Part shown: piece after piece, positions 13,243 to 21,917 of the stretch | How the letters are laid out: each line of letters opens with the position of its first letter | Numbering within the stretch: position 1 is the first letter of the stretch | From: Micromonospora chokoriensis | GTDB taxonomy: Bacteria > Actinomycetota > Actinomycetes > Mycobacteriales > Micromonosporaceae | Assembly (NCBI RefSeq): GCF_000718555.1 | Contig: NZ_JOAN01000006.1 | Coordinates: 186,001 to 250,000 of the forward strand | DNA length: 64,000 nt | Direction: 5' to 3' | The notes under the pieces: model-generated | Database searches by the model: none | Told to the model about the DNA's origin: nothing | The model's input: only the letters and a program-made list of their open reading frames with translations | Position numbers and translations under genes: made by a program

Positions 13243-14238
13243 TCAGTCGCCGGGCGTTGCCGCCCCCGCCGCGTCGGCCGGGGCGGTGGGGCCGGCGGCG
13301 AGGAACGCCTCGGCCCAGCGGCCTACCTCGTCGAAGACCTTCTTGCGTACGGCGGGGCCGGAGAGCGTGAGGTCGTGCAGCCCACCGTCGAAGCGGGCCA
13401 CGGTGACGTGGCGACCGAGGCGGGGGGCGTAGCGGACCATGTGCTCGACGTCCAGTACGGCGTCGGCCAGGGTCGCGTTGTCGTGCCACTTGGTGCCCCG
13501 GAAGGAGCGGGTCGAGCAGGCCAGCAACACCGGCACCTGGATGTCCAGCCCAGCGCGGAGCCGGCGTTGCCCGGTGCGGATCGCGTTGAGCCAGCCAGCC
13601 CGGACCGGGAACCCGGCCAGCGGTTTCCACGCCAGGTCGTAGGTCCACTCGCCGCGATGGTCGGAGTGGATGCTCTCGCCGTACACCGTGCCCAGCCCGA
13701 ACGGGAGAATGCGGTGCGGCGCCCTGCGGCCCAGCCGGGACACGGCGGCCGCGAGGGGTCGGCGCACCGCCCAGGGGGCATTCAGGTCGAAGAAGGGGCT
13801 GTTGAGCACCAGGCCGTCGATGGTGCCGGCGTCGCGGCGGGCGTCCGCCCAGAGCGAGATGATCAGGCCGCCGGTGGAGTGGCCCATCGCCAGCAGGGTC
13901 TCGTGCCCGTCGTCCTTGCGGATGATCTCGGCAGCGGCATCCAGCTCGGGGAGGTAGTCGCTGATGTCGCGGCAGAAGTTCGGGGTCTGGCCCGGGAGCA
14001 GGCTGCGGCCGTACTTGCGCAGGTCGAGCGCGTAGAAATCCCAGCCTCGCTCGGCGAAGAAGTCGGCCAGGTGGGTCTGGAAGAAGTAGTCGACGAAGCC
14101 GTGCACGTAGAGAACGGCCCGCCTGGTGGGGTGCTCGGCCCGCCGCCGGACCAGGGTCGCGACAACGGGCCCCTCGTCGTCAGTGCCCAGGTCGATCGTC
14201 TGCCGCTCGTACGGCGGCCCCAACACGTCCGGTTCCAC
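13243..14238 (-). CDS. Alpha/beta hydrolase, lysophospholipase (S33-like) type
   Basis: A 331-residue cytosolic hydrolase. An oxyanion-hole region YVHGFVDY (residues 44-51) and the nucleophile elbow MGHSTGG with Ser121 are clear. A GGLHDL motif near the C-terminus supplies the catalytic histidine, and an Asp in the HDNATLADAVLDVEH region is a candidate for the acid. The family includes monoacylglycerol lipases and lysophospholipases; substrate cannot be read from sequence. The C-terminus is an Ala/Pro-rich tail. It starts at GTG and is convergent with the gene at 12526, leaving 21 nt between the stops. Confidence 0.8.
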   Translation of the reverse strand: MEPDVLGPPYERQTIDLGTDDEGPVVATLVRRRAEHPTRRAVLYVHGFVDYFFQTHLADFFAERGWDFYALDLRKYGRSLLPGQTPNFCRDISDYLPELDAAAEIIRKDDGHETLLAMGHSTGGLIISLWADARRDAGTIDGLVLNSPFFDLNAPWAVRRPLAAAVSRLGRRAPHRILPFGLGTVYGESIHSDHRGEWTYDLAWKPLAGFPVRAGWLNAIRTGQRRLRAGLDIQVPVLLACSTRSFRGTKWHDNATLADAVLDVEHMVRYAPRLGRHVTVARFDGGLHDLTLSGPAVRKKVFDEVGRWAEAFLAAGPTAPADAAGAATPGD

Positions 14239-14311
14239 GAACGCGACGCTACGCCGCGAACCTACCCAGCGGTAGCCCGCATCCGCCGCCTACCTCACCC
14301 CGCCCGTCCAC

Positions 14312-14390
14312 CCCCGCGATCTTGCACTTTCTGTCGCGACATAAGGGGTGATAGCCGTGAATCGACGTTCGAAAGCGCAAGATCGCGGGG
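14312..14390. repeat. Long inverted repeat (20-bp arms) between genes
   Basis: Arms 14312-14331 (CCCCGCGATCTTGCACTTTC) and 14371-14390 match at 19 of 20 positions, with a 39-nt loop that itself contains smaller complementary pieces. It lies between two minus-strand genes and may be a terminator or a dispersed palindromic element. Confidence 0.65.
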
Positions 14391-14401
14391 CGGGGGGTGG
14401 G

Positions 14402-14812
14402 TTACGCCGTTTCCGCGTCGGCGCGGGGGGTTAGGTCGTCGGCCTCATCCTGGGGCTGGGGGACGTCGCGTAGGTGCTTGTTGTGCCGGGGCTCCTGGCG
14501 GGTCTTGGCATCGTTGAGCCGGCGGCGCAGGTCGTCGCGGACGTCGTTGAGGGCGGCGTGCAGGTCCTCCTCGCCGGAGGTGGTGACGATCTTCTGCCGA
14601 CCGGCGACCCAGCACTCCAGAGTGACCTTCTGGCCGCGCGCCTCCCGGTCCTTGACCGACACTTCCAGCTCGGTGGCGTCCGCGTGGAATCCGGCGAGCC
14701 GGGCGTCGAGGGTGGCGAACTGCTCGGCGATCCAGTTGCGGTCGCCCTGCGAGAACCCGGCGCCCACCCGCAGGCACTCAGCCACGGTGGCCGGGTTCGC
14801 CACGGCGCTCAT
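14402..14812 (-). CDS. HPF/RaiA-family ribosome hibernation factor, short form
   Basis: A 136-residue protein with the S30AE fold pattern: DRNWIAEQFATLDARLAGFH, then beta strands ELEVSVKDREARGQKVTLECW, and a final helix HAALNDVRDDLRRRL. Proteins of this family bind the decoding region of the 30S subunit and stabilise idle ribosomes. The C-terminal dimerisation domain of long HPF is absent; instead there is a charged tail rich in Arg, His and Asp. Actinobacteria usually have a long HPF elsewhere, so this is likely a second, short paralogue. A TACCAT box about 30 nt upstream may be its -10 region. Confidence 0.75.
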   Translation of the reverse strand: MSAVANPATVAECLRVGAGFSQGDRNWIAEQFATLDARLAGFHADATELEVSVKDREARGQKVTLECWVAGRQKIVTTSGEEDLHAALNDVRDDLRRRLNDAKTRQEPRHNKHLRDVPQPQDEADDLTPRADAETA

Positions 14813-15115
14813 CGCCGCGCCTCGGAAGCGTTCGCGAAGCCGATGGTAGTGATCATCATGGCGCTGACCTCTCGTCGACGTGCAGCTGTCGGTGGTGCGT
14901 TGATCAAGTGCTTACCCAGTTCGTACGGCCTGGAAAACGTCGACGTCGGGTCGGGCGGGTTGCGCGTACCACACGAGGGCTTGATCAGGGCGTTGTCCAC
15001 AGGTGGGTTCGTTGTCCACAGGTCGGGGATGGGCGCTGGCGGTGCGTGCCCTCAGTGCCCAGGCTCGGTGTCGAGTCGACTCGCGCTGGCAGGCCCCGAT
15101 CCCCCTGGAGGGACG
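14813..15115. other. Divergent intergenic region with DnaA boxes
   Basis: About 300 nt between the hibernation-factor gene and the SSB gene with no credible protein gene. It holds two perfect DnaA boxes (14993-15020), a GAGTCGACTC palindrome just upstream of the SSB ribosome site, and the promoters of both genes. Confidence 0.6.
14993..15020 (+). promoter_or_regulatory. Two DnaA boxes (TTGTCCACA) in direct repeat
   Basis: TTGTCCACA occurs at 14993-15001 and 15012-15020, both on the plus strand, 19 bp apart (nearly two helical turns). This is the preferred DnaA box of high-GC actinobacteria. They lie 96 nt before the SSB start. Not an origin: only two boxes and no AT-rich region. Confidence 0.75.
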
Positions 15116-15940
15116 ATGTTCGACACTTACGTGACAATTGTCGGCAATGTGCTGACTACGCCCGAGTGGCGGCGTACGACCCAGAGCAACACCCTGGTGG
15201 CCAACTTCAAGGTCGCCTCCACCGCCCGCCGACTCGACCGGGACAGCGGCCGGTGGGTCGACGGCAACTCGCTCCGCGTCCGCGTCAACTGCTGGCGAAA
15301 GCTCGCCGAGGGGGTCGCGTCCTCCGTCATGGTCGGCGATCCCGTGGTGGTCTGCGGGCGGCTCTACACCCGCGACTGGACCGACGACGCCGGCAACCAC
15401 CGCACGCTCTACGAGCTGGAGGCGGTCGCCGTCGGCCACGATCTGTCCCGGGGCCGAGCCCGGTTCCTGCGCAACCGGCCGAGCATGACGACCAGCACCG
15501 TGGAGGACGCGGAAGCCGAGAGCCGGGTGCACGGCGAGCCCACCGAGCCGGTGCCGGCCGGGCAGACACCCGTCCTGCCCGACGACCGCTCGCTGGACGA
15601 CGACTTCGAGCTGCCCGACTACGCCGAGCTGCGGACCAGCCCGGTCGGCACCAGCCCGTTCGGCGAGACCCCGGAGGACGACTCCCTGAGTGGCGGGGTC
15701 TCGTCTGACGGTGGGGTCTTTGCTGACGGCAGAGGCCTCCCGAGCGGCGGGCCGGGCGGGCAGGTCGACGTCCCGACGGGCCTCGACGACGAGTTGGCCC
15801 CGCCGCCCGAGGCGAGCGATGGCAACGCCGACGGTGACCTGGACCTCGAGTTGGGGCCGGTGCCAGACGAGGGGCAACCGGAGCCGGCGCAGTCCGGTCG
15901 AGGGCGGCGCGGTCGGGGCCGGATCCCGCAGCCAGCCTGA
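15116..15940 (+). CDS. ssb: Single-stranded DNA-binding protein paralogue with long acidic tail
   Basis: A 274-residue protein. Residues 1-115 are an OB fold of the SSB family (TYVTIVGNVLTTPEWRRT; LRVRVNCWRKLAEGV; VVVCGRLYTRDW). The remaining 160 residues are acidic and Gly/Pro-rich (LDDDFELPDYAELR, GDLDLELGPVPDEG). The last residues are basic (RGRRGRGRIPQPA) and lack the acidic DDxIPF tip that recruits partner proteins. It is therefore probably an SsbB-like second SSB rather than the essential one. ATG 15116 follows a GGAGGG ribosome site. The paired DnaA boxes upstream suggest control by replication initiation state. Confidence 0.8.
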   Translation: MFDTYVTIVGNVLTTPEWRRTTQSNTLVANFKVASTARRLDRDSGRWVDGNSLRVRVNCWRKLAEGVASSVMVGDPVVVCGRLYTRDWTDDAGNHRTLYELEAVAVGHDLSRGRARFLRNRPSMTTSTVEDAEAESRVHGEPTEPVPAGQTPVLPDDRSLDDDFELPDYAELRTSPVGTSPFGETPEDDSLSGGVSSDGGVFADGRGLPSGGPGGQVDVPTGLDDELAPPPEASDGNADGDLDLELGPVPDEGQPEPAQSGRGRRGRGRIPQPA

Positions 15941-16100
15941 CCGATCGGCACGACGGGGGCGGGGTGGCGGCGCGACCAGCGTCGTCACCCCGCGTGGCAA
16001 CGGCCGGTCGTCCCGCAGGCTGCCGGGCGGCAGCGGCCGGAGCCGGTCCGCCCGCTCGCCACACGGGGTGCTCGTCGCCGGTGCGGCACCGTGGGCTGGG

Positions 16101-16128
16101 TTGGTTCACTCCGGTGCTCGTCTAGGCT
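16101..16128 (+). promoter_or_regulatory. Probable promoter of cobD-cobQ
   Basis: TTGGTT (16101-16106) and TAGGCT (16123-16128) are 16 nt apart, 22 nt before the chosen cobD start. No cobalamin riboswitch could be found in the 200 nt upstream. Confidence 0.4.
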
Positions 16129-16149
16129 GGCCGGCCGGAGGTGGTGCGG

Positions 16150-17235
16150 GTGCGACGGACAGCGCCGATGGCGAACGCGGTGGGGCTGCTGGCCGGGTAC
16201 GCACTGGACAGGCTGCTCGGCGACCCACGCCGGTGGCACCCGGTGGCCGGCTTCGGGCAGGCCGCAGGAACGTTGGAGCGCCGTCTCTACCGCCCGGACC
16301 GAACGGCGGGTACGACATTCACCGCGCTGGCTGTCGGCGGGCCGGTACTGCTCGGGGCGGTCGCCGCGGCGGCTACCCGGCATCGGCCGGTGACCCGGGC
16401 AGTGCTCGTGGCGGCCGGCACCTGGACCGTGCTGGGCGGTCGCACGTTACGGCACGAAGCGACCGCCATGGGTCGTACGCTGCGCGCCGGCGACCTGCCC
16501 GCTGCCCGGCTGCGCCTCGGCAACCTCTGCGGGCGTGACCCGTCGACGCTGGGCGAGTCGGAGCTGGCCCGTGCCACTGTCGAGTCGGTCGCGGAGAACA
16601 CCTCCGACGCGGTCGTCGCCCCACTGGTCTGGGGTGCGGTCGCCGGCCTACCCGGGCTGCTGGGCTACCGCGCGGCCAACACCCTCGACGCGATGGTCGG
16701 GCACCGATCGGCGCGCTACGCGCGGTTCGGCACCCCGGCGGCTCGGCTGGACGACGCGCTCAACCTGGTGCCGTCCCGGCTGACCGGGCTGCTCACCATC
16801 GCCGTCGCGCCGGTCGCGCACGGGGACCGACAGCGTGCCTGGCGGGTGTGGCGGCGTGACCGCAACGACCACCCGAGTCCCAACGCCGGCCAGTGCGAGG
16901 CGGCGATGGCCGGTGCGCTCGGCGTCCGCCTCGGTGGCCGCAACGTCTACTTCGGGCGCTCCGAGGTGCGGCCGTTCCTCGGCGACGGCCCCCGCCCGGA
17001 GGCGCGGCACCTGAAGCGGGCGGCCCGGATCTCCGGCGCGGTCGGGCTGGCCGCCGTCGGGTTGGCCGCCGCGTACCCGGTGACTCTCGGCCGGCTGGTC
17101 GGTGCCGTGAGCAGGCGCGCACTGCTCGGTGCCGTGCCTCGGCGCGGGCTGGTTGCTGCGACCGGCGGGCGTGGGCTGGTTCGTGCGGCCGATGAGCGCG
17201 GGCTGGCTGCTGCGACCGATGGGCGTGGGCGGTGA
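16150..17235 (+). CDS. cobD: Adenosylcobinamide-phosphate synthase CobD/CbiB
   Basis: About 361 residues, an integral membrane enzyme that joins aminopropanol phosphate to adenosylcobyric acid in cobalamin synthesis. Family motifs are present: [17 protein letters not shown] near the N-terminus, [35 protein letters not shown] and [23 protein letters not shown] spread through the middle. GTG 16150 has a GGAGG site 8 nt upstream; GTG 16141 and ATG 16168 are alternatives. The last 40 residues are a low-complexity extension of repeated RGL-xAAT/D-xGRG units not part of the enzyme. The stop overlaps cobQ by 4 nt. Confidence 0.88.
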   Translation: MRRTAPMANAVGLLAGYALDRLLGDPRRWHPVAGFGQAAGTLERRLYRPDRTAGTTFTALAVGGPVLLGAVAAAATRHRPVTRAVLVAAGTWTVLGGRTLRHEATAMGRTLRAGDLPAARLRLGNLCGRDPSTLGESELARATVESVAENTSDAVVAPLVWGAVAGLPGLLGYRAANTLDAMVGHRSARYARFGTPAARLDDALNLVPSRLTGLLTIAVAPVAHGDRQRAWRVWRRDRNDHPSPNAGQCEAAMAGALGVRLGGRNVYFGRSEVRPFLGDGPRPEARHLKRAARISGAVGLAAVGLAAAYPVTLGRLVGAVSRRALLGAVPRRGLVAATGGRGLVRAADERGLAAATDGRGR

Positions 17236-18773
17236 GCGGCGGGCTGCTGGTCGCCGGCACGACGTCCGATGCCGGAAAGAGCGTGCTGACCGCCGGCATC
17301 TGCCGCTGGCTGCACCGGCAGGGCGTGAAGGTGGCGCCGTACAAGGCACAGAACATGTCGAACAACTCGGCCGTGGTCGTCGGGCCGGACGGGCGTGGCG
17401 GCGAGATCGGGCGTGCCCAGGCCATGCAGGCCGCAGCGTGCGGGCTCGCACCCGACCTGCGGTTCAACCCGGTGCTGCTCAAGCCGGGCAGCGACCTGGC
17501 CAGTCAGGTGGTGTTGTTGGGTGAGGCGGTCGACACGATCACCGCCAGCACTTTCCGGCAGCTACGGCCCCGGCTGGCCGAGACCGCGTACGCGGCGCTT
17601 GCCGAGCTGCGTGAGACGTACGACGTGGTGATCTGCGAGGGCGCCGGCAGCCCAGCGGAGATCAACCTGCGGGCCGGTGACTACGTCAACATGGGGCTGG
17701 CCCGGCACGCCAACCTGCCCACCATCGTCGTCGGCGACATCGATCGGGGCGGGGTCTTCGCCTCGATGTTCGGCACCGTGGCCCTGCTCGACCCGGCTGA
17801 CCAGGCGTTGATCGCCGGCTTCGTGATCAACAAGTTCCGGGGCGATCGTGGGCTGCTCCAGCCGGGTCTGGACATGCTGCGGCACGTCACCGGCCGACCC
17901 ACGTACGGGGTGCTGCCCTGGGCACTGGATCTGTGGCTCGACGCGGAGGACTCACTCGCCTACGGGCGGGTGCTCGGCCGACCCGCCGCCCCGCACGGCA
18001 CCGAATGGCTGGACGTGGCGGTCGTCCGCCTACCCCGGATCAGCAACGCCACCGACGTGGAGGCACTCGCCACCGAGCCGGGCGTCCGCGTACGCCTCAC
18101 CATCGAACCGGCCGAGCTGGCCGCCGCCGACCTGGTCGTCCTGCCCGGCTCCAAGTCCACCGTCGCCGACCTCGCCTGGCTGCGCGAAACCGGCCTGGCC
18201 GACGCGGTGGCCACACATGTGGCGGCTGGCAAGCCTCTGCTCGGTCTCTGCGGCGGCTTCCAGATGCTCGGCCGCGCCATCCACGACCCGGTGGAGAGCC
18301 GACAGGGCAGTGTGCCGGGGCTCGGTCTGCTGCCCATCGAAGTCACCTTCGATCCGCGCAAGACCGTCCGGCAGTCGGTGGGCACCGGCCACGGCGGCCT
18401 CCCGGTGCGCGGCTACGAAATCCACCACGGGTACGTCTCATCCGCCGACCCCGGTCTGACCCCGTTGCTGACCAGCGACGACGGTATCGGAGAGGGCGCT
18501 GTGCTCGGCGCGGTGCACGGCACGCACTGGCACGGGGCGTTCGAGTCCGACGAGTTCCGCCGGTGGTTCCTCACCGAGTCGGCTCGCCTGGCCGGCCGCA
18601 GCGGTTTCCGGATCGCGCCGGCCACCAGCTTCGCCGCCGCTCGGGAACGCTCACTGGACCTGCTCGGTGACCTGGTCGAAGAACACCTGGATACCGACGC
18701 CCTCTGGCGTCTCATCGAAGCCGGCCCACCCGCAAACCTCCCCTTCATCCCACCCGGCGCTCCACCTTCCTGA
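17232..18773 (+). CDS. cobQ: Cobyric acid synthase CobQ
   Basis: A 513-residue amidotransferase that amidates four carboxylates of adenosylcobyrinic a,c-diamide. The N-terminal part is a P-loop ATPase domain ([33 protein letters not shown]). The C-terminal glutaminase domain (GATase 3) has the nucleophile in [12 protein letters not shown] (Cys340) and the histidine region EIHHGYV...HWHGAFES. Length and motif order are standard. It starts at GTG within the cobD stop, and is probably co-transcribed with it. The C-terminus faces a palindromic repeat element before the convergent rhodanese gene. Confidence 0.93.
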   Translation: MSGGLLVAGTTSDAGKSVLTAGICRWLHRQGVKVAPYKAQNMSNNSAVVVGPDGRGGEIGRAQAMQAAACGLAPDLRFNPVLLKPGSDLASQVVLLGEAVDTITASTFRQLRPRLAETAYAALAELRETYDVVICEGAGSPAEINLRAGDYVNMGLARHANLPTIVVGDIDRGGVFASMFGTVALLDPADQALIAGFVINKFRGDRGLLQPGLDMLRHVTGRPTYGVLPWALDLWLDAEDSLAYGRVLGRPAAPHGTEWLDVAVVRLPRISNATDVEALATEPGVRVRLTIEPAELAAADLVVLPGSKSTVADLAWLRETGLADAVATHVAAGKPLLGLCGGFQMLGRAIHDPVESRQGSVPGLGLLPIEVTFDPRKTVRQSVGTGHGGLPVRGYEIHHGYVSSADPGLTPLLTSDDGIGEGAVLGAVHGTHWHGAFESDEFRRWFLTESARLAGRSGFRIAPATSFAAARERSLDLLGDLVEEHLDTDALWRLIEAGPPANLPFIPPGAPPS

Positions 18774-18896
18774 CCGGCCCACCATCCCCTGCGGACGGTG
18801 GGGTAGGGGGCCGGGCGGTGAGGCGTGATCTTCAGCTAGCCGCCTGCCCGCCTGCCCGCCTGGCCGCGGCCCGTCCTTGGGTCGCCACTTCCGCAT

Positions 18897-18969
18897 GATC
18901 GTGCTCGATCTCTGTTATAGGGGCCTCGCCCCGCCGAGGAGGGGCCTATCTCCTGGATCGAGCACGATC
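18897..18969. repeat. Palindromic repeat element, copy A
   Basis: Outer arms 18897-18910 (GATCGTGCTCGATC) and 18956-18969 are perfectly complementary over 14 bp. An inner part starts with ATAGGGGCCTCG at 18917. The same layout, with the same 6-nt gap, recurs at 63566-63637. It lies between convergent genes and may act as a two-way terminator. Confidence 0.75.
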
Positions 18970-18990
18970 TTGAGGTGGGCGCGGCCGCAA

Positions 18991-19124
18991 GGTCGCGGGT
19001 TGCGAGGTCGCGAGTGGTGGGGCCGCGGGGTGGCGAGGTCGCGGGGTCGCGAGGTGGCGAGGTCGCTGGGTCGCTGGGTCGCGAGGTCGCTGGGTCGCGG
19101 GGTCGCGAGGTCTCGGGGTCGCGG
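18991..19124. repeat. 8-bp tandem repeat array (GGTCGCGA family)
   Basis: From 19021 to 19124 there are 13 head-to-tail 8-mers, variants of GGTCGC followed by GA, GG or TG; weaker units extend back to 18991. Period 8 is not a multiple of 3 and the region carries no gene. Confidence 0.75.
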
Positions 19125-19156
19125 GGGCCCTGGACAGCACCGCTAGGTGCTGGGGT

Positions 19157-19558
19157 TCAGGGGCGGATGTCGGCTGGGCGGTCGGTTGTGGGGAGGCCGG
19201 CGGCGAGCCAGGCGTCCACGCCGCCGATCATGTCGGTGGCCCGGCGCAGCCCGAGGGTCTGCAGGCTGGCGGCGGCAAGGCTGGAACTGTAGCCCTGTCG
19301 ACAGACCAGCACGATCTCCCGGTCGTACCCGGTGGCTTCCGGGATCCGCCAGGCGCTGGCCGGATCGAGGCGCCATTCCAGTACGGTCCGGTCGATGACG
19401 ACCGCACCCGGCAGGTCGCCCTGTTCGCGGCGTTGCGGTTCGGTGCGGGTGTCGACCAGCAGCGCACCACCTCGGACCGCTTCGACGGTCTGTTGCGGAG
19501 TCAGTCGGTGCAGCCCGGCGCGGGCCTGTTCGAGCAGGGCGTCTATACCGGGGCTCAT
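19157..19558 (-). CDS. Single-domain rhodanese-like sulfurtransferase
   Basis: About 133 residues. The rhodanese fold is shown by VDTRTEPQRREQGDLPGAVV, the active-site loop VLVCRQGYSSS with its persulfide-forming cysteine, and the final GGVDAWLAAGLP. The loop is basic and short, as in thiosulfate sulfurtransferases of the GlpE type. ATG 19558 is chosen; a GTG at 19600 would add 14 residues. Cytosolic, no signal peptide. It converges on cobQ across the repeat region and has no obvious functional link to its neighbours. Confidence 0.8.
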   Translation of the reverse strand: MSPGIDALLEQARAGLHRLTPQQTVEAVRGGALLVDTRTEPQRREQGDLPGAVVIDRTVLEWRLDPASAWRIPEATGYDREIVLVCRQGYSSSLAAASLQTLGLRRATDMIGGVDAWLAAGLPTTDRPADIRP

Positions 19559-19956
19559 CACGTCTCGGAGCACCACCCGATCATGCCGATTCGGTAGCAC
19601 CCGGGGCGGCGAACGGGCCGCCCGTCACCCGTCGCCGCCCCAATTCCCCCGGACGTGAGAATGCTCGGCCGGGACGGTCAGCCGGACGTGTCAGGGTGGC
19701 CCATCGTGACCGCCCAACCGGCTTGATCCACTCGGCTTTGCTGAAGTCGCGGTGTCCTGGTGACCGGGATACCGCGACATCAATGAGCCGGAGTCGATCA
19801 CCCCGCCCAGCGGCCGTGGCGGCATACTGCGGTCATGCACCACGCGAGGCTGCGCTGAACCGGGACGCCGCGCTGAACCCGCAGGCTGACGGGCCGAACC
19901 CGCAGGCTGCGCTGGAGCAGGACGCCGCACCGGACCCGGGAACTGGCGGGCCGACC

Positions 19957-20571
19957 GTGGCAGTTGTCGAGGCGTACGCCGAATTGGCCCGTCGGGTGCT
20001 CGCGGGCCCGGCGCGGTTGGGGCGGACCCGGCTGGTCGCAGTCGACGGGCCGAGTGGCGCGGGTAAGAGCCGGTTCGCCGCGCGGCTCGCGGCTGCCCTG
20101 GCGGCGCTGCTTGGCGGCCGACCGCCGCTGCTGCACACCGACGACCTGCTCGACGGCTGGGATGACCAGGTCACCTTCTGGCCCCGGCTCGAGGAGGGGG
20201 TGCTCGCTCCGCTGCGCAACGGGGAGCCGGGTGTCTACCGGAGGTACAGCTGGGTCCGGAAATGCTTTCTGCCCTGGCCGGTTCCGGTTCCGGCGGCGCC
20301 GGTGCTGGTGGTGGAGGGGGTCAGCGCGGCCCGAGCGGTGGTCCGGCCGGAGCTGACGCTGGCCGTGTTCGTCACCGCGCCCGCGTCGCTGCGGCTGGCT
20401 CGCGCGGTCGCCCGGGACGGGCCGGAGATCCTTCCCGAGCTGCGTCGTTGGCATGAGGGGGAGCGTGCGCACTTCGCCGCCGACGAGACCGTGACCCACG
20501 CGCACCTGGTGGTCGATGGCGCGCCGACGCTGCCGCACGACGCGGATCGGTACTACACGCGCATTCGCTGA
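19957..20571 (+). CDS. Uridine-kinase-like P-loop NTPase
   Basis: About 204 residues from GTG 19957. The Walker A loop is AVDGPSGAGKSRFAARLA, with LLHTDDLLDGWDD following, where the Asp pair would bind metal and substrate, and a later LVVEGVSAARAVV strand. This is the layout of uridine/phosphoribulokinase-type kinases; a substrate cannot be named. The start is uncertain: the frame stays open to 19696 through low-complexity sequence. A TACT box with ATG 19835 nearby, in the wrong frame, begins an 8-codon peptide. C-terminal residues YYTRIR are followed by a tandem repeat. Confidence 0.7.
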   Translation: MAVVEAYAELARRVLAGPARLGRTRLVAVDGPSGAGKSRFAARLAAALAALLGGRPPLLHTDDLLDGWDDQVTFWPRLEEGVLAPLRNGEPGVYRRYSWVRKCFLPWPVPVPAAPVLVVEGVSAARAVVRPELTLAVFVTAPASLRLARAVARDGPEILPELRRWHEGERAHFAADETVTHAHLVVDGAPTLPHDADRYYTRIR

Positions 20572-20591
20572 GCGGGGCGTCAGCGTCAGCA

Positions 20592-20687
20592 GCCGAGCGG
20601 GCATCAACGTCAGTCCCCGAGCGGGCATCAACGTAAGTCCCCGAGCGGGCATCAACGTCAGTCCCCGAGCGGGCATGGACGTCGGCC
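20592..20687 (+). repeat. 24-bp tandem repeat, four copies
   Basis: Units beginning CCCGAGCGGGCATCAACGTC start at about 20592, 20616, 20640 and 20664; the last is partly degenerate. A 16-bp duplication (ACGATGCGGGGAGCT plus one base) follows at 20700-20730. They fill the gap between the kinase and M48 genes. No spacers, so not a CRISPR array. Confidence 0.75.
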
Positions 20688-20750
20688 GCTGGCTGGGGCA
20701 CGATGCGGGGAGCTCACGATGCGGGGAGCTACGGCGAACGGGGAGCCACC

Positions 20751-21896
20751 ATGACGGCAGCGGATGCGCCAGCGCGGCGTCGGATCACCCTCACCGGCAT
20801 CAGCTCGCGGGCCTGGGAGCACCCGGCCGACCGGGGCGCCCTGGTCGCGTTGCGGGAGCTGCGCGGGTTCGACGATGTGGTGCGGGCGTTCTTCGGGATG
20901 TGGAACGAGCGGGGTTTCCGGCTGTCCGTGTTGGCCTCCGGGATCCGGGTCGACCACCGTCAGTACCCGGCGGTGTGGCAGCGCTACACCGAGGCCGCGG
21001 CGGTGCTCGACGTGGCCGAGCTGCCCGAGCTGTACGTGACCCAGTCGCCCTGGTTGGGCGCTGAGGCGGTCGGGTTGGAGCGGCCGTTCATCGTGCTGAA
21101 CTCCGCGTGCGTGCAGCAACTCGACGAGGACGAGCTGCGCTGCCTGCTCGGCCACGAGTTGGGCCACGTGGGCAGCGGGCACGCGGTCTACAAGACCATG
21201 CTCATGATCCTTACCCGGTGGGCGGCCAACCTGAGCTGGTTGCCGGTCGGCGCGATCGCGCTGCGGGCCATCATCGCGGCGATGCTGGAGTGGTGGCGCA
21301 AGGCGGAACTCTCCGCCGACCGGGCTGGTCTGCTCGCCGGGCAGGACCCGGCGGCCGCGCTGCGGCTGCTGATGAAGCTGGCTGGCGGCGGTGACCTGTC
21401 CCAGATCGACACCGCCGCCTTCCTGGAGCAGGCCGCCGAGTACGCCGGCGGCGGTGACCTGCGCGACAGCCTGCACAAGATTCGGATGACCGCGTGGAGC
21501 ACCCATCCGACGCCGGTGGCGCGGGCTGCGCAACTGCGCCAGTGGATCGACTCCGGGGCGTACGGGCGGGTGCTGGCCGGGGACTATCCGCGCCGCGAGG
21601 ACGACAGCTCGACGAGCGTCTCGGAGGAGATCAAGGCGGCTGCCGAGTCGTACCGGGAGGAGTTCAGCCGCTCCACCGACCCGCTGGTGGGTTTGCTGCG
21701 TCGCCTCGGCGACGGCGCGAGCGACGTCGGCGAGTGGGTGGGCGGCACCGCCGGTCGGGCCCGCTCGTGGATGGATGCGGCTACCGAGGCGGCGGGCCGC
21801 GCGCATCGCGCCGGCCGGGCCGCCCCCGGCGCGCGGGCAGGTGCCGGCCCGGCGGGAGGCGGTGACGGTACGGGCTCGGCCGGCACGCCCGGGTAA
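20751..21896 (+). CDS. M48-family zinc metalloprotease
   Basis: A 381-residue protein with the zinc motif LLGHELGHV (His135, His139) and a downstream glutamate in WWRKAELSADRAGLL as third ligand. A hydrophobic stretch right after the motif (SWLPVGAIALRAIIAAM) may be membrane-associated, as in HtpX-like enzymes, but the N-terminus has no signal. The C-terminal 100 residues are helical and then Gly/Ala-rich. Related actinobacterial proteins are annotated as M48 peptidases with unknown substrate. ATG 20751 follows a GGGAGCC site. It is monocistronic between the tandem repeat and the M20 gene. Confidence 0.82.
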   Translation: MTAADAPARRRITLTGISSRAWEHPADRGALVALRELRGFDDVVRAFFGMWNERGFRLSVLASGIRVDHRQYPAVWQRYTEAAAVLDVAELPELYVTQSPWLGAEAVGLERPFIVLNSACVQQLDEDELRCLLGHELGHVGSGHAVYKTMLMILTRWAANLSWLPVGAIALRAIIAAMLEWWRKAELSADRAGLLAGQDPAAALRLLMKLAGGGDLSQIDTAAFLEQAAEYAGGGDLRDSLHKIRMTAWSTHPTPVARAAQLRQWIDSGAYGRVLAGDYPRREDDSSTSVSEEIKAAAESYREEFSRSTDPLVGLLRRLGDGASDVGEWVGGTAGRARSWMDAATEAAGRAHRAGRAAPGARAGAGPAGGGDGTGSAGTPG

Positions 21897-21917
21897 GGCC
21901 GGCATACGATGCCGGTC

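Larger units (their letters stand above)
18774..19156. other. Repeat-bearing intergenic region between convergent genes
   Basis: About 380 nt without a credible gene. It contains a palindromic repeat element (18897-18969) and an 8-bp tandem array (18991-19124). Confidence 0.65.

Noticed and set aside
14993..15020. Chromosomal origin of replication
   Set aside because: Only two DnaA boxes, no AT-rich unwinding region, and no dnaA, dnaN or rpmH nearby.
16000..16150. Cobalamin riboswitch before cobD
   Set aside because: No recognisable B12 box; also not found before cobC or the CobB-like gene.
20592..20687. Possible CRISPR array from the 24-bp repeats
   Set aside because: Units are directly contiguous with no unique spacers, and no cas gene is in the window.
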